From Eulemur rufifrons (Eukaryota; Chordata; Mammalia; Primates; Lemuridae), in contig NC_090989.1 in NCBI RefSeq assembly GCF_041146395.1, positions 278,472,343 to 278,536,342 on the forward strand: 64,000 nt of DNA, given 5' to 3'. A program made the translations under genes and the position numbers. The notes under the pieces are model-generated. The model did not search any database and was not told the DNA's origin. It saw only the letters and a list, made by a program, of their open reading frames with translations. Below are positions 1-12,092 of the stretch, in pieces (position 1 is the stretch's first letter; each line of letters starts with the position of its first letter).

Positions 1-174
1 TTAGATTTGTTATGAAGTATCTCATATAAAATTGGTTCCATTTGTTATTTGCTTTTACTTCTTTGTTATTGTGTGACATCTGTTTTACTTTTTTATTTTA
101 TATTTATTTTATTTTGCATTTGCATCTTTATTTGCTAAGTGAAGACTTTTTAAAAAATCGATTCTTAATATTTT

Positions 175-1045
175 ACATACATATGTGATATTTTGTCACA
201 TGCATAGAATGTGTAATGACCAAGTCAGGGCATTTGGGGTATCCATCACTTTGGGTATGTATTGTTTCTATGTGCTGGGAACATTTAAAGTTCTCTCTTC
301 TAGCAACTCTGAAATACACAATAAATTATTACTAACTGTAGTCAGTCACCCTACTCTGCTATTGAACATTAGGACTTACACCTTCTATCTAACTGTATGT
401 TTGTACCTATTAACCAACCTCTCTTCATCCCCGCTCCCCAACTCCCCTCACACATACGTACCGTTCCTAGCCTCTGGTATCTATCATTCTGTTCTTTACC
501 TCATGAGATAAACTTTTTTAGCTTCCACATATGAGTGAGAACATGTGATACTTGTCTTTCAGTGCCTAGCGTATTTGACTTAACATAATGACTTCCAGTT
601 CCATCATGTTGCTGCAAATGTGACATGATTTCATTCTTTTTTATAGCCAAATACTCTATTTAAATGTATATATACACCATATTTTCTTTATCCATTCTTC
701 CATTGATGGACACTTAGGTTGATTCCATATCTTTGCTATTGTGAATAATGCTACAATAAACATGGGAGTATAGATATCCCTTTGATATACTGATTCCTTT
801 TCCATTGGATAAGTACCCAGTAGTGGGATTGCTGGATTGTATGGTAGTTTTATTTTTAGCTTTTTGAAAAATGACCATACTGTTTTCCATAGTGGCTGTA
901 CTAATTTGTATTTCCATCAGCAGTATATAAGTTCCCCTTTCACTGCATCCTCAATAATATTTGCTATTTTTTGTCTTTTTAGTAATAGCCATTCTAACTG
1001 GGTTAACGTGATATCTTGTGGTTTTGAGTTATTTGCATTTATTTT
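175..1045 (-). mobile_element. L1 LINE fragment (L1PB/L1MA-type 3' end)
   Basis: The plus strand reads the reverse complement of L1: the 3' UTR (TAGTCAGTCACCCTACTCTG, CCTCTGGTATCTATCATTCT, CACATATGAGTGAGAACATG), then the ORF2 end (CATTGATGGACACTTAGGTT, GTGGGATTGCTGGATTGTAT). It is 5'-truncated and its frames are broken. Positions 1-174 are AT-rich and may include the A-rich tail or unrelated sequence. Confidence 0.88.
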
Positions 1046-1544
1046 ATAAATCTTTGACTATATTTTAGATTTTAATATTTTCAGTTGCTTTGATTTACAT
1101 GTTAACCTTGCAAACAGCATTTAGTTGGACCCAATATGAGAGAAGTTGCCTTTTAATACGGGAATATAACTCTTTCACATTTGCTTAGTCTTATGCCATA
1201 TAATTGAGTTGAATATCATTATATTCTTTCTTTTTTCATGCCTTCATATCCTTTCCTTGTTCTCTTCTGGCTTCCTATAAACTATAGTGTCTTTCTACTT
1301 GGTCACTAGCAAATCTCCATCTCAGGTCTGCAGACCGAGGGGCATGTTGATATGCACAGCCCCCAAGTCTGTTCCCACTTTGTCTGAGGCTAATCAGTTG
1401 AGAGATGGGATTGATGGTATTAGGGTGGGGGTAGCCTAGTGCAGTCCACTGGTTCAACTAGCAGAGGTGCTCCAGGATTGTTAAGGATGGCCTCTTTTCC
1501 CTAAAAAGGATGATCGTGACAGCTGTCCTGTATCGTCTGCTTTC
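1046..1544. other. No gene seen
   Basis: AT-rich, then mixed sequence with no recognised repeat, exon or RNA gene. Confidence 0.5.
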
Positions 1545-1735
1545 TCTGTGCCTAGCACTTTGCTAGGCATTTGAATTCACCATCTCGTAGAATGCTCATA
1601 ATAGCCCAGTGAATAGCAGGCACTGAGAGGTTGCCTAGGGTCACATAACTGCAAAATGACAAAGCCAGGAATGGGCCCAGATGGTCTGGCTATAAGCCCT
1701 AAGCTCTTGACACTGCCCTCTCCTGACTTCCTGCC
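1545..1735 (-). repeat. MIR SINE
   Basis: Reads GCCTAGCACTTTGCTAGGCA followed by a degenerate MIR core ending GTCACATAACTGCAAAATG. Confidence 0.65.
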
Positions 1736-3689
1736 CCCACTGTTCAGGTCATTACTTTCCTGACCCCCCCTTACAGTTGCTACCTGTATGTCATCTGCCA
1801 TTTATGGCTTGTGGGTGGCCTCCATCGGGCACTGTTGTGAAGGGGATGAATTGTCTCCGCTCTTTCTCATGACACTCTCTGTTATTGGATCACAAAGCAG
1901 TGCTGGCTTGGGCTTCCAAGGTCATTGGTCAGCCTGTGCTGTCCCTCCCTTGGGCCCTTGTCACTCAGAGTTTTAGAGCAGCCCTCTTTGTCCTTGATCA
2001 CCTCGTCTCGTCTCGGCTGCCTCTTCCTGGCAGGTGCTTCCCAAGAGGCTCCGTGTAGGCTTCCATCCTCCTGTATTTTTCCTGCTTCTGACTCTAAGCA
2101 GGCCAGACTTAAATGTCATGTTCCTACCCCTTCAGCCTTATTATTTTCCTCCATCCTGACATGTACAAGTCAGAGAGAGAATAGGAAGTGACTGTCCCCT
2201 ACTCCCAGTTCTCAGGACACTGTGTGAAGGTTTAGCACTGAGCCCTTTAGTTTGCATAAAAAAGAAAGAAGAGCTCCTTCTGAGCTCAGTTGGGCATCTG
2301 TCCCAGAGGGCAGCTGGGGAGGGCTCTGCCTGCACCTCTGACTGCCTTGGACAGACCCTGCCCAAATCCAGGTTGTGGTTTTAATACTGGATTCCTCTTG
2401 AAAACCCAACCTGTCCTGGGATTGGATTTGTTTATCTAAAGAGGAATAGTTACATAATTCCTGGAAAGTACAATATAGGAAAAAATGTCTGAAACCGTTT
2501 GTTTTTTCCCTGGCAAAGTCCTCACTGTAGGTCTTTTCCCTTCATGGGTGGGAGGGGATTATTTTCTGGGAGGAACTTAGGTCAGTCCCTAATATTTCAG
2601 GCTGCTTTGTTAATTCTCCTGCTTGAGACCTTGAATGCTGCTTTAGCAGTTATTTGCCTCTAACAGCAAATATGGGTTTTATTTTTGTAATGATTCTTTT
2701 AACCCTCTAGAAGGTTCTATACTATCTGGCTTCCTGTGACTATTCATGTGTATATCTCTTTATTTTATGTAAAGATGCCCTCATGTACTGGCAGTTTTTA
2801 CTAACCATGTGGGTGTGTATTCCCATTCCTTTTAATGCAAATTTTAGAGCCAGTTGGCTACACTCTGGCATACTGAGTACATCATGAAACATAATTTTAA
2901 GAACACTGAGGGAAAAACTTATTACATGTAAAAAATAAGACTAAAGAGTTTCTTCCACATTACTTCAAAGTGTGAAAATAGTGTTGAGAAATAGGTCAAT
3001 TATTTGCATCTAATTTTATCTGATAACAGCCCCTCCTAAATACCCAGTTTAGACTGAAATGATAACAAAAGCAAAGCGCTTTGAAGAATGGCTACACCAT
3101 TTATTTTTAAATAGCTGTATTGATTTAGGGGGTGTTTTGTTTTCACTACTTATTATTTCCTGAAGGAAATAAAATTAGGAATGTGATGGATTTTCAATGG
3201 TTTAGAGCTGATTCTAAAAGTAACCATAGCAGTGTGGAAAATTGTGATCTCTCAAGGAAGAAAAATTAGGCATTCTGACAGCTCTGGATAGTAAGAAAAC
3301 ATTTAGACATTCTTAGTAAATTTACCCAGACCTCTAATATGTGAAATAAATTTCTAGGACCTAAGCTATTCCTTCAAACAAGCAAACCCTTCCATTTTTC
3401 TTTTTTTTTTTTAAAGTAAGCCTTTATTTTCAAATATAAATTCTAAAGTTTAAGATAAAGGCAAGTTACAAAATAAACGGTAAACTGTTGGATATTTAAA
3501 AAGACCTTCAAAAAGAAGTGGTCAGTGGTTTTAAAAAAAAAAAAAAAGTGCGTCTTCCTCTAGTGCCCTAGATCCCCCCAGAATAGCAGGGTGAACAAGG
3601 GGCTCACGCACTGAGCTGAGGGCAGCATGCTCCAGGCCCCGCTACCACAACCAGCTGGGTGTGTTGTCACTGTGGGTTACGGGGTGTCA
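1736..3689. other. No gene seen; T- and A-runs near the end
   Basis: Non-repetitive sequence that is AT-rich from about 2,600 to 3,530, with a T-run near 3,403 and an A15 run at 3,533-3,547. No exon with convincing splice sites was found. Confidence 0.5.
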
Positions 3690-4300
3690 GCAGGTACTTT
3701 CGTGGCTCAGTCAGACACCGTCCCTGCTCCGGTGGAGCTCACCGTCGAGTGAGTGGCCTGATCATCAGCACTGACCAAGAAACTCCGAGCGAGCTGAGTA
3801 TTATGAAGGGAAAGGCAGAGGAGCAAATAAGGGAGGCCCAGCCAGCCTGGAGTCCCAGAAGGGTTCTCTGGAGGGCAGTAGAGCCCTAGATGAATAAACT
3901 GGGTGAAGAGGTAGGGAGGTGAGCATCCCAGACGAGGATGACATCTTGTGTAAGAACCCTGAAGTGGGGAAAAACATGTTTGTTGGAAAAACTGGCCGCA
4001 GAGGAGCAAATAAAGGGGAGGGTGTCACATGAAACAGCTGCAGTGGAGTGAGATCACTTAGGGCCCAGTCGCGGGGAGCGGGGTGTAGGCTCTGACCCAC
4101 TTAGGAGCAACAGAGAGTCATGGCAGGGTTTTAAACAGGGGTGCTGGGTTAGATTTGCATTTAACACACATCAATGTGGGTACAGCATGGTGAGTGGCTT
4201 CGAGGAGGTCAGGCTAGAAGAGGGAAGGCCAATTAGGGGATCCTGTAGAAGCCCGTGATGAGTCGCTGTATTTCAGAAATTGCTAAAGGGCAGGGAAGGC
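3690..4300 (-). repeat. L2 LINE fragment
   Basis: The reverse complement of the L2 3' region: GTCCCTGCTCCGGTGGAGCT, then AATAAGGGAGG..., an AGGTAGGGAGGTGAGCATCC segment and the GGTTTTAAACAGGGGTGCTG part. Heavily diverged. Confidence 0.6.
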
Positions 4301-5399
4301 CCTTTAAAAGCAGTTCATTTTAGAGCAAAGCCTCAGAAAGCCCTAAAACAGTTGTCAGTGAGCATATCCCTTATACCTGATGGAGACACATGGCATGTCC
4401 CTGCACTTTGGCTTTGAAAATCAGTCTGTGCTTTGAGCTGGGGTCAATTTCAAGCAGAGAGGAAAGAGCAAGCTGAGGAGGAACGGAGCTGAGGGGTGCC
4501 AACAGGGCTTCTGCGTCCCAAGTCACAAATCTGAGTGGTGGCTATTGTCACCTAGTAGCTGCCACCCAGGACCAGAGTCCAGTAGCTCCCATGCCAGGGT
4601 TAGCAACAGTGTTATCTGGCTGTCACCAAGTTGATAGCCAGCATTTAGGGTGATCCTTTCCTTTAATGCCCAACTGAAAAAATTCCATTCCATGTGCAGG
4701 AAATCCAGCCTTTTTTTTTTTTTTTTTTTTTTTTCAGTTCCCCACCCCATGTGTTTCCAAGGCTCCCCAAGCAACACTCACTTGTTCCACAGATCCATCC
4801 TGGTTGTTGCTTGGTGCCTCAGCTGGCCACCTGGCCCCAGATCTCTGAGGCCTCATGCTGGTCCTCTCCTGCCTTTCCCAGGCAGACTTTCCAGCTGGAG
4901 CTGTGTGGAGCCAGGCTCCTCCTTCCTTAGCTGGATAAGGGGGTGTCCGTCCACAAAGAATAGCTTAAGCCTGGATTCTGGTGTTCCTGCCCCTGGAGCC
5001 GTGGATCATGCTCCTTTCTTATCTCTGCCCTGATGGGCGCATGCTGCAGGTGCCAATCTGCTGCCCTTCATCTCCCTCCCCAGCCCAGGAGAGCCTTTGA
5101 GCAAGTCTCCCCTTCCCTAAATTGAGGTGTTCATCCCTCTGGGATCCAGTAAGCAAGGAAAAGATTCCCTCTGGTCCCAGTCTCAAACATGCTTCCCAAT
5201 CAATGTTCTCAAAGATACTGTCTCATCCAAAATTAAGGAAACCATTTCCATTATTTTGAAGAGTGGTTAGTTACATATTGTTTCAAATATCCCCTCTTCC
5301 AGAAGGGAAGAGATTACCTTTACTTTTGCAATTTCAGGATTTGTTACCTTAGAATTCACATTTTTCTGGGACTTCATAGTCTTGCTCAGTTCTTACAAA
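4301..5399. other. No gene seen; T24 run
   Basis: A T24 homopolymer at 4,711-4,734 interrupts otherwise non-repetitive intronic sequence. The open frames here contain only poly-Phe or poly-Lys from this run. Confidence 0.5.
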
Positions 5400-5525
5400 A
5401 GACCAGTGGATGTTATTAAAACCCCTATTTTATGAATGAGAAAAACCACAGCTTGACTCATGACTTACCCAACATATGCCAGGCGGATACCAAGTTTAAC
5501 TCAGTATCTCATGCTGAAGGATTGG
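5400..5525 (-). repeat. MIR fragment (degenerate)
   Basis: CCCCTATTTTATGAATGAGA followed by ACTTACCCAACATATGCCAG fits the MIR core on the reverse strand. Confidence 0.5.
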
Positions 5526-5894
5526 GGTTCCACCCAGCCTTGACTTATGCATCCTCCATTTAATATCTCTGTCTCCATGGAGATAAACAGTAGGAGGAAA
5601 ACACGTAGGGGTCAAGAAAGAGGGGAAAGGTTTGGTTCCTGCATGCTTTGTTGCCCAGGGTGGGAGCACCTTGTCCCTTCTGGGGCACAGGGACGGACCT
5701 CACTCGGCTTTTCTCTGGGTCAAGAAGTTTTGTCTGACTCCCCAAAAGGTGGTAAGAGCATAAGCCCATTTTGTACAAAACAAAGTGTGTTTTCATAGTA
5801 GGAATCTGTATACTCATTAGGAGTACTGTTTCTCTTTGACTTTGTTTAGGCTTTAGATTTCTAATTAGAAACTAATAATAATAATTACAAGAAT

Positions 5895-6105
5895 TCATGT
5901 TTATTCTCTTACCATGTGACAGGCACTGCACTGAGCAATTTACATGCAATGTCTCACTTAATCCTCCCAACTCTCCTTCCTCTGAAGGAAGCACCATTTT
6001 TAACTGACTTCATAGCTGCAAAATATAAACAGGATTCCTGTTAAAGGTCACACACTGGTAAGTTATGAGACCAGTGCTCGAACCCAGGTCTGACCCAGTG
6101 CCCCA
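5895..6105 (-). repeat. MIR SINE
   Basis: Contains CACTTAATCCTCCCAACTCT and ends GCTCGAACCCAGGTCTGACC. Confidence 0.8.
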
Positions 6106-6499
6106 ACCACAGACCCCAGAATATGTCCTAATGTTCCCTGTAACAGGTCTTTACCCTCTGGGGAAAACCAAGAGAGTAGTCTGAGAAGAGACAGCATCTC
6201 CAGGGACTCTCCTATGTGGAACAGGAGGACTATCTGCTGGGAGGTCCTGGAGAAGCATCTGACTCGTGAGTGTGAACCTTAGTCCACTGACCATTCTGAC
6301 TGTCCCCTCATGCCTGGGCTGGCCCTAAAGAAGAAAAGGGTTAGAGCAGAGGAAGGGTTAGTGAATTTCTCCACCCTCAGGACAAACCTGGGTCCATTGG
6401 GACATCTCCTTGCATTGTTCCAGAGAGGGAGAGTTAGGACAATGGCCCTGAGAATTTGAAAGATTTCATGTAGCCGATGCCTCTGAGATGGCCCCTAGT

Positions 6500-7002
6500 G
6501 ATCCATGTTCCCTGGTTTTCATGTCCTTGTGTGATTCCTTCCCCTTAAGTGTGGGCATAACATAGTGATTTCCTTCTAACAAATAGAATATGACAGAAAT
6601 AATAGGACATCATTTCCAAGATCAGATTATGAAAAGACTGTGCCTTCTATGTTGAGTGCTTGCTCTTTCTTACTCTCCTGGATCACTCATCCTGGAGGAA
6701 TCCAGCTGCCATGTGTTTGGCAGCCCTATGGAGAGGTGCATGTGGCAAGGGATCGAGGCCTGCCAACAGCCATGTGAGGGAGTTTGGAGGAAGATTCTGC
6801 TTAAAAGGTGAGCCTTCAGATGAGACCTCAGCCCCAGCCAACAGCTTGACTGAAGCCTCCTGAGAGACTTGAGCCAGAGACACCCAGCTAAGACCCACCC
6901 AAATTCCTGATCCACAGAAAGGACAAGATAATAAATGATTATTGCTTTAAGCTGCTAAGTTTTGGGGTAGTTTGTCACACAGCAATGGATAACTAGTATA
7001 TT
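6500..7002 (+). mobile_element. MLT1-type MaLR solo LTR
   Basis: The 3' part is diagnostic: CAGCCCCAGCCAACAGCTTG, ACCCAGCTAAGACCCACCCA, GATAATAAATGATTATTGCT and TTTGTCACACAGCAATGGAT. This is an ERVL-MaLR LTR on the plus strand. No internal retroviral frame is attached. Confidence 0.82.
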
Positions 7003-7859
7003 GCACAACTGTTATCACTACCCCATGTTTATTACTTTGTTGCCCAATCTGTAGCAAAGTCAGTTGTAAAACTCAGCACACTGGACTGTTAAGATTGAGT
7101 CCCTAGGGCAGCAGGAAGTGCTAGGCCCTTCTCAAAAGCTAATTTTGGTAGGGGGGAGGGTAGTATTCTATAGGATAGAGGGGTGGTTGCTGCTTGGAAA
7201 GGTGATGAGTTCTTGCAGCTCTGTAAGGAAGAAAGATGCCTGGGGACAACTGATTCCAGCCTGAGAGAGCCTGGAAGGTTGCCCTCAGAAGGGCTGCGGT
7301 TCCCTGACACAGCTCATGCACACTGGGCTCTAGAGTGCTTCAGAGGCCCCAGAGCGCCTGCTCAGGGGAAATGGGGCAATCCCCATTTTATGTGGCCACC
7401 CAGAGCAGCGTTCGGTGCCCGTTGATTCTTTTAAGAACTTTAAAAAATTATCAGAGTAACTCATTGCTTGTTGTAAAAATCATTCACCCTGTAAAGAAGT
7501 CTATGAAGTAAAAAGTGAACATGCCTTAGCAATGGGGGTGTGTGTTTCCAGACATCCTAATCCACACACGCAGACAGACATGCCTGTGGGTGCCTGTGAT
7601 ATTGTGATTTTTAACCAAAATGGCAACATTTTATACATGTTGTTTTGTGCCTTACTTTTTTTTCCCCCACTTAAAATGTCATAGATATTGTTCAGGGGCA
7701 GCAAATCTAGAACACTCGGATTCTTTCTGGTAGCTCTGTGGCACTCACAGTGCACAGGCAACATGTTAGATATCTCCTGGATGCCTGCTCATTTGTCGAG
7801 CCGTGTCCCAACTGATAAACATTTAGACTGTTTCTAGTTTTTCCCTTCTACATATATAT

Positions 7860-8096
7860 AGGTTTAGTATCGCTAATCTGAGAATCCAAAATCTGAAATG
7901 CTCCAAGATCTGAAACATTTTGAGCACCAACATGATGCTCAAAGGAAATGCTCAATGGAGCATTTTGGATTTTGTATCTTTGGATTACGGATGTTCAACC
8001 AATAAGCATAATATAGTACAGATATTCCAAAATCTTAAAAAATCTGAAATCCATAATACTTCTGGTCCCAAGCATTTTGGATAAAGGAGGCTCCTG
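7860..8096. mobile_element. Tigger-type DNA transposon (non-autonomous)
   Basis: About 237 bp flanked by TA target duplications (7,858-7,859 and 8,097-8,098). It has terminal inverted repeats of the GAGTATCCCTAATCC / GGATAAGGGATACTC kind and the internal palindromic GATGCTCAAAGGAAATGCTC motif. It has no transposase frame. The right terminus here is altered (AAAGGAGGCTCCTG), while its copy at 9,460-9,513 keeps a form nearer consensus. Confidence 0.8.
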
Positions 8097-8316
8097 TATG
8101 TAGTGCAGTAAGGAGCACCTTACACACGTTTCTCTGCTCACCTGTCAGAGTACTTCTGAAACATCAGATGCTAGAGTGGAATTGCTAGGCAAAGGCTTTT
8201 TGTGACTTTATGGTGCCTACTGCTGGGATGTCCTCTGTAAAGAGTGTAGTTGTACTTCCACCAACAGAGTATGACGTGCCTGCTTTCTCTATTCCACCAA
8301 CACTAGATATTATCAA
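8046..8316 (+). repeat. Inverted duplication, arm 1 (source copy)
   Basis: This segment holds the last 51 bp of the Tigger element and about 220 bp of the adjoining L1M. Its reverse complement occurs at 9,240-9,513. The L1M portion (8,097-8,310) differs at one base in 214. Arm 1 is the source because the L1M and Tigger continue on both sides of it. Confidence 0.97.
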
Positions 8317-8420
8317 ACATTTTGATTAATATTTTTGCTAAAATGATAGCTGAAAGATGGTATCTGTTTTTTAATATATACTTCTCTACTCATCAATACT
8401 CTTGAGTTCTAAGTTAGACA

Positions 8421-9239
8421 GCCAGGCCTCGGGCCTCCCACCCAACTGATCAGCTGCCCCTGGCTCTGCTTCCTGAATATCTGTCCTTAATCCCTCTCCC
8501 TGTGTCCCCAGCACAGCCCTGCACTTCCCTGAGCAACGAAGAAAGGCTGCCTTGCTGGGCTCTGTGGAGAAGAGGCTGACCTATGCCTCACACTTGTCTG
8601 GGGCTTGGTCAGCATTCCCACCTTCCAGAAGGCTGTGTGCTGCTTCTAACTCTTTCCCCTTGTTACAATGACTAGGGCACAGGCCTCTGTCATCACATGG
8701 TTCCGGCAGGGAATTCTCATTCCATCCCATTCCCTCTATATGAGCCATCCTTCCGGGCTCTGGGCCACTCCCAGCTCTGCCTAGGCTCAGGGCAAATATG
8801 GCCTGTCTGTCCTTGCCCAAGGAATCCTCTCCTCCTGTTGTGAGATGTCCTTCAGCTTCAGGACATGCTGCAACAGTGGGGAAGGGAATGAAGCCCATGG
8901 AGCCAGATTTATCACGACCATCACCGAGCAGGGCATGGGACAGGCAGATGGCCTGCCTGACTGGGAGATGCTGCATGTGGAAGTGCTTTGGGAAGTCTGC
9001 GCAGATGGGAGGGATTATCTGTGTCTGGGTTTCCTGTGTGGGCTGAGCTGGCCCAGGATTCCCCGGGTCAGGAGAGACAGGAATACTCGAATGTCTTGTG
9101 GATGGTTGGCATCAAAGCATTGTGTTCACAAGGGGCAGATTCCCAGACTAGGGCCGGGGCCGGCTTGACTCTGGGGACCTGAGAGAGATTTCAGTAAGCA
9201 AGCACCAGGCCTGGAAGCGTGGAGATGAGAGATGAGTCA
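8421..9239. other. Spacer of the inverted duplication; no gene seen
   Basis: Non-repetitive sequence with overlapping short frames on both strands, none with a recognised domain or paired splice sites. Confidence 0.5.
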
Positions 9240-9513
9240 TTGGTAATATCTAGTGTTGGTGGAATAGAGAAAGCAGGCACGTCATACTCTGTTGGTGGAA
9301 GTACAACTACAGTCTTTACAGAGGACATCCCAGCAGTAGGCACCATAAAGTCACAAAAAGCCTTTGCCTAGCAATTCCACTCTAGCATCTGATGTTTCAG
9401 AAGTACTCTGACAGGTGAGCAGAGAAACGTGTGTAAGGTGCTCCTTACTGCACTACATACAGGCTGAGCATCCCTTATCCAAAATGCTTGGGACCAGAAG
9501 TGTTATGGGTTTC
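9240..9513 (-). repeat. Inverted duplication, arm 2 (inserted copy)
   Basis: Reverse complement of 8,046-8,316, ending abruptly inside both the L1M and the Tigger. The flanks (GATGAGTCAT on the left, ACTACAGGAA on the right) are unrelated to either element. It retains TACAGGCTGAGCATCCCTTA, the better preserved Tigger terminus. Confidence 0.97.
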
Positions 9514-10016
9514 ACTACAGGAACCCCGTTACCAGATGATGTGGACCAGGGCTTGGACCAGGTAGAGTTGGTCCCAAGGTGACGGCAAGACTAGCCACAG
9601 ATAGGACACTCTGAGTGCCAAAGGGTAGGGCTGTTGAGTCATAGGTTGTAGGGCAGTGGCTCTCTTATCCTGCAAGAGGAAGAGGAGAAAGGCAGGGCCC
9701 AGCAGCTGTAGCCCTGGCAAAGTGTTGGAACGGGCCGAAGAAGCTGTGAAATAGTCTCCATCGCTGCGCCTTGTTATTCTGTGCCCACTGCTCTGAGATA
9801 AATTGGGCAGACAGCCATAGACTGGCTTCCTGACACCTAGGGACCTCCATGCATCCAGCTGCTGCTGCACAAGCAGGCTAGCTGGCCACCTGCATATCCA
9901 CTCCTGTGGGCAGGAGGCCCCATACCACCGTGATTCTCTGATGTATCACTGAGTGGTGATGAGGGAATAGTAGCCACAGTGGTTTTACTTCCTCCTTGGG
10001 TATTGTGATGTATGCT
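9514..10016. other. No gene seen
   Basis: Unrecognised, non-repetitive sequence. Confidence 0.45.
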
Positions 10017-10230
10017 GTAGAGGCAGGAGCTCAGGAATCAGACCAACTGAGTTCACATTCTGAGTGCCTCAGGCTGCATGCTCTTGGGCAGATCACTTAC
10101 ATCTCTGAGCCTCAGTTTTCTGTTATGTTGAAGAGAAGGTAATGATAGAATCCATTTCATAAGGTTGTTCTGAGAATTTAAAGAGACACGCATGCTTTCT
10201 GTCACATGGAAAGTAGATAGTGTTGTCCAG
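10017..10230 (+). repeat. MIR SINE
   Basis: Contains ATCTCTGAGCCTCAGTTTTC and a TTGTTCTGAGAATTTAAAGA tail segment. Confidence 0.85.
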
Positions 10231-11825
10231 ATCAAAATACAGCTAGGAAGACCTGGTTGCCCCTTGTATCCAGAGAGACTATTGAGAAACTCAGCGTACC
10301 CAGGAAGGGACCCATCTGGGCATAGCCGGGTATCATGTTTAGTGACTCACCTGGGCCTGGAAGCGTTGGATGTGCTTTTTGGGACAGTGAAGGGGTCAGC
10401 AGAGGAAGGGCTAGGGAATAGGACCCCATCTGGTGAGTAACGGGATGGAGTCCATCCAGCTGGCAAAATATGGTCCCAGGAGAGGATAGAGACCAGCAAT
10501 AGCTGGAGTAGAGTCTAGACACCTTTTTGGATATAGACCCAGCCCGTGACCCCTCCTTCTCTGGGAACCTGGGAACTTCCCTTGCCACTCCCATGGCATT
10601 GTACCCCAGCAGCAGTGGTCATTCCACTTAGCTGTGCTCTAAGGCCAGGGCCCATAGGATTGGAGTGGACACCCAGCCTCAGCTGGGCCAGTCTGTCTGG
10701 GAGTTAGCATTGGAATGTAGAGGTGCTGTCACTCAGACCCGGAGGACATGAGCTCAGGGATGCCATCTGGTGCCATGTGCCGGGACAAGTGGAGAGAATA
10801 GTCTGCAGATGGATGCACAATGGAAGCAGAGAAAGAGACACTGCAGGAGAGGAAGAGGGAGAGAGAGAGGGAGAGGAGCTTAGAAAGTTGCTGCCTTGCT
10901 TCTTGAAGGCTTTCCAGGCAGCTTCTGGTTCCTGGCCCTCGTGAGGCCCAGCTGTGTCCCTGCCCGTGGACTCTGGGAGATACCTCGTGTCCTTATGTAA
11001 CCAGCTTATTAAATGAGCTGGAGTCAATCAGGTGTAAGAAGAAATCAACCTCATTTTTTCCCCAGTGTCCATTCGAGCCTACTCTGTGGACTCTTTCTTT
11101 TCCTAGTCAAAGCTGAGAATTTAGCAGCCCCTTGGTCTTCCTGATGTTAGGCATGAAACAGCCCAGTCTGTTCTGACAGTCTGTCATTCCAGACAGTCCA
11201 GTGTGGTAATCTCAAGTCTGGACTCCTAAAGCCGACCAGCCTCAGAGGCTTGGAGTTGGGGAGGGCGTGAGGTCAGCTTCTTTGCCAGAACCCCACCAGT
11301 CCCCCGGCCTCCCCCAACTTGCCCACTGAGGTTTCTGGCCCTTGAGGTTAGAACAGGGGGAGGGCCAGGGAGGGGGCAGGACCCATCCTCCAGGGCCAGT
11401 GGTGATCCAGAGGCCCTGAGCTCTTTTCCCCTCTTCGCTGCTGCTACTTCAGAATTTCCCTTCTGGGCCCCTGTGACTCAGCTCCCTTGTTGGGGCAATG
11501 CCTCTCCTCCAGCTGACCACCTACTGCTCCTTCCCTGTCCTCCACCCCTAATGTCCAGGCAGCCTCTGGCCCTAGGGAGCCTGAATCTGTACCCTCCTTG
11601 GCCCCTCGGTGGGCTGGCCATGTGTGTCCCTCCTCCTACTGCTCTCGTGCATTCAGCCCTGAGTCACACAGGACTGCTTAGGCTCGCCTGTGCCAGCCTC
11701 TGGGAATTGTCCCCTGAAGTCCCTCTCACTTGATTTAGGGTGAGGGGACACCATCCCTCCCTATGGTGGTGGGGGACGTATCATAAGGATGGCTTCCCCT
11801 CCCCCAGGATCTTCCTCCTGCGCTT
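10231..11825. other. No gene seen; purine-rich tract
   Basis: Contains a GGAGAGGAAGAGGGAGAGAG purine tract at about 10,847-10,885. The rest is GC-moderate intronic sequence with no exon recognised. Confidence 0.5.
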
Positions 11826-12092
11826 CTTTTTTTCTGCCACCCAGGCTGGAGTGCAGTGACGCGACCATAGCTCACTGCAGCCTCAAACTCCTGTGCTCAA
11901 ACGATCCTCCTGCCTCCACCAAGTAGCTGGGACTACAGATGCATGCTGCCAAGCCTGGCTAATTTTTCTTATTTTTTAGAGATGGGGTCTTGCTGTGTTG
12001 CCTAGGCTAGTGCGGAACTCCTGGGCTCAAACAATCCTCCCACCCCAGCCTCCTATTGTTGGGATTATGGGCGTGAGCCACTGTGCCTGGCC
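11826..12092 (-). mobile_element. AluJ-type dimeric Alu
   Basis: Reads reverse-complement Alu: CACCCAGGCTGGAGTGCAGT, AAGTAGCTGGGACTACAGAT, GAGATGGGGTCTTGCTGTGT and GCGTGAGCCACTGTGCCTGG. Two monomers are visible, with an old, diverged J-like pattern. It is the strongest primate marker in the window and the only Alu I found. Confidence 0.93.

Larger units (their letters stand above)
7441..8420 (-). mobile_element. Old L1M LINE fragment, split by a Tigger insertion
   Basis: The plus strand reads reverse-complement L1: GAAGTAAAAAGTGAACATGC (3' UTR), ATAAACATTTAGACTGTTTC, GTGGAATTGCTAGGCAAAGG and CCACCAACACTAGATATTAT (ORF2 end). The LINE is continuous on both sides of the 7,860-8,096 transposon, so it predates it. 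Part of this element is copied in inverted orientation at 9,240-9,513. Confidence 0.8.

Noticed and set aside
4711..4734. Tail of an Alu or L1
   Set aside because: The T24 run is not followed by Alu or L1 sequence on either side, so it is treated as a homopolymer.
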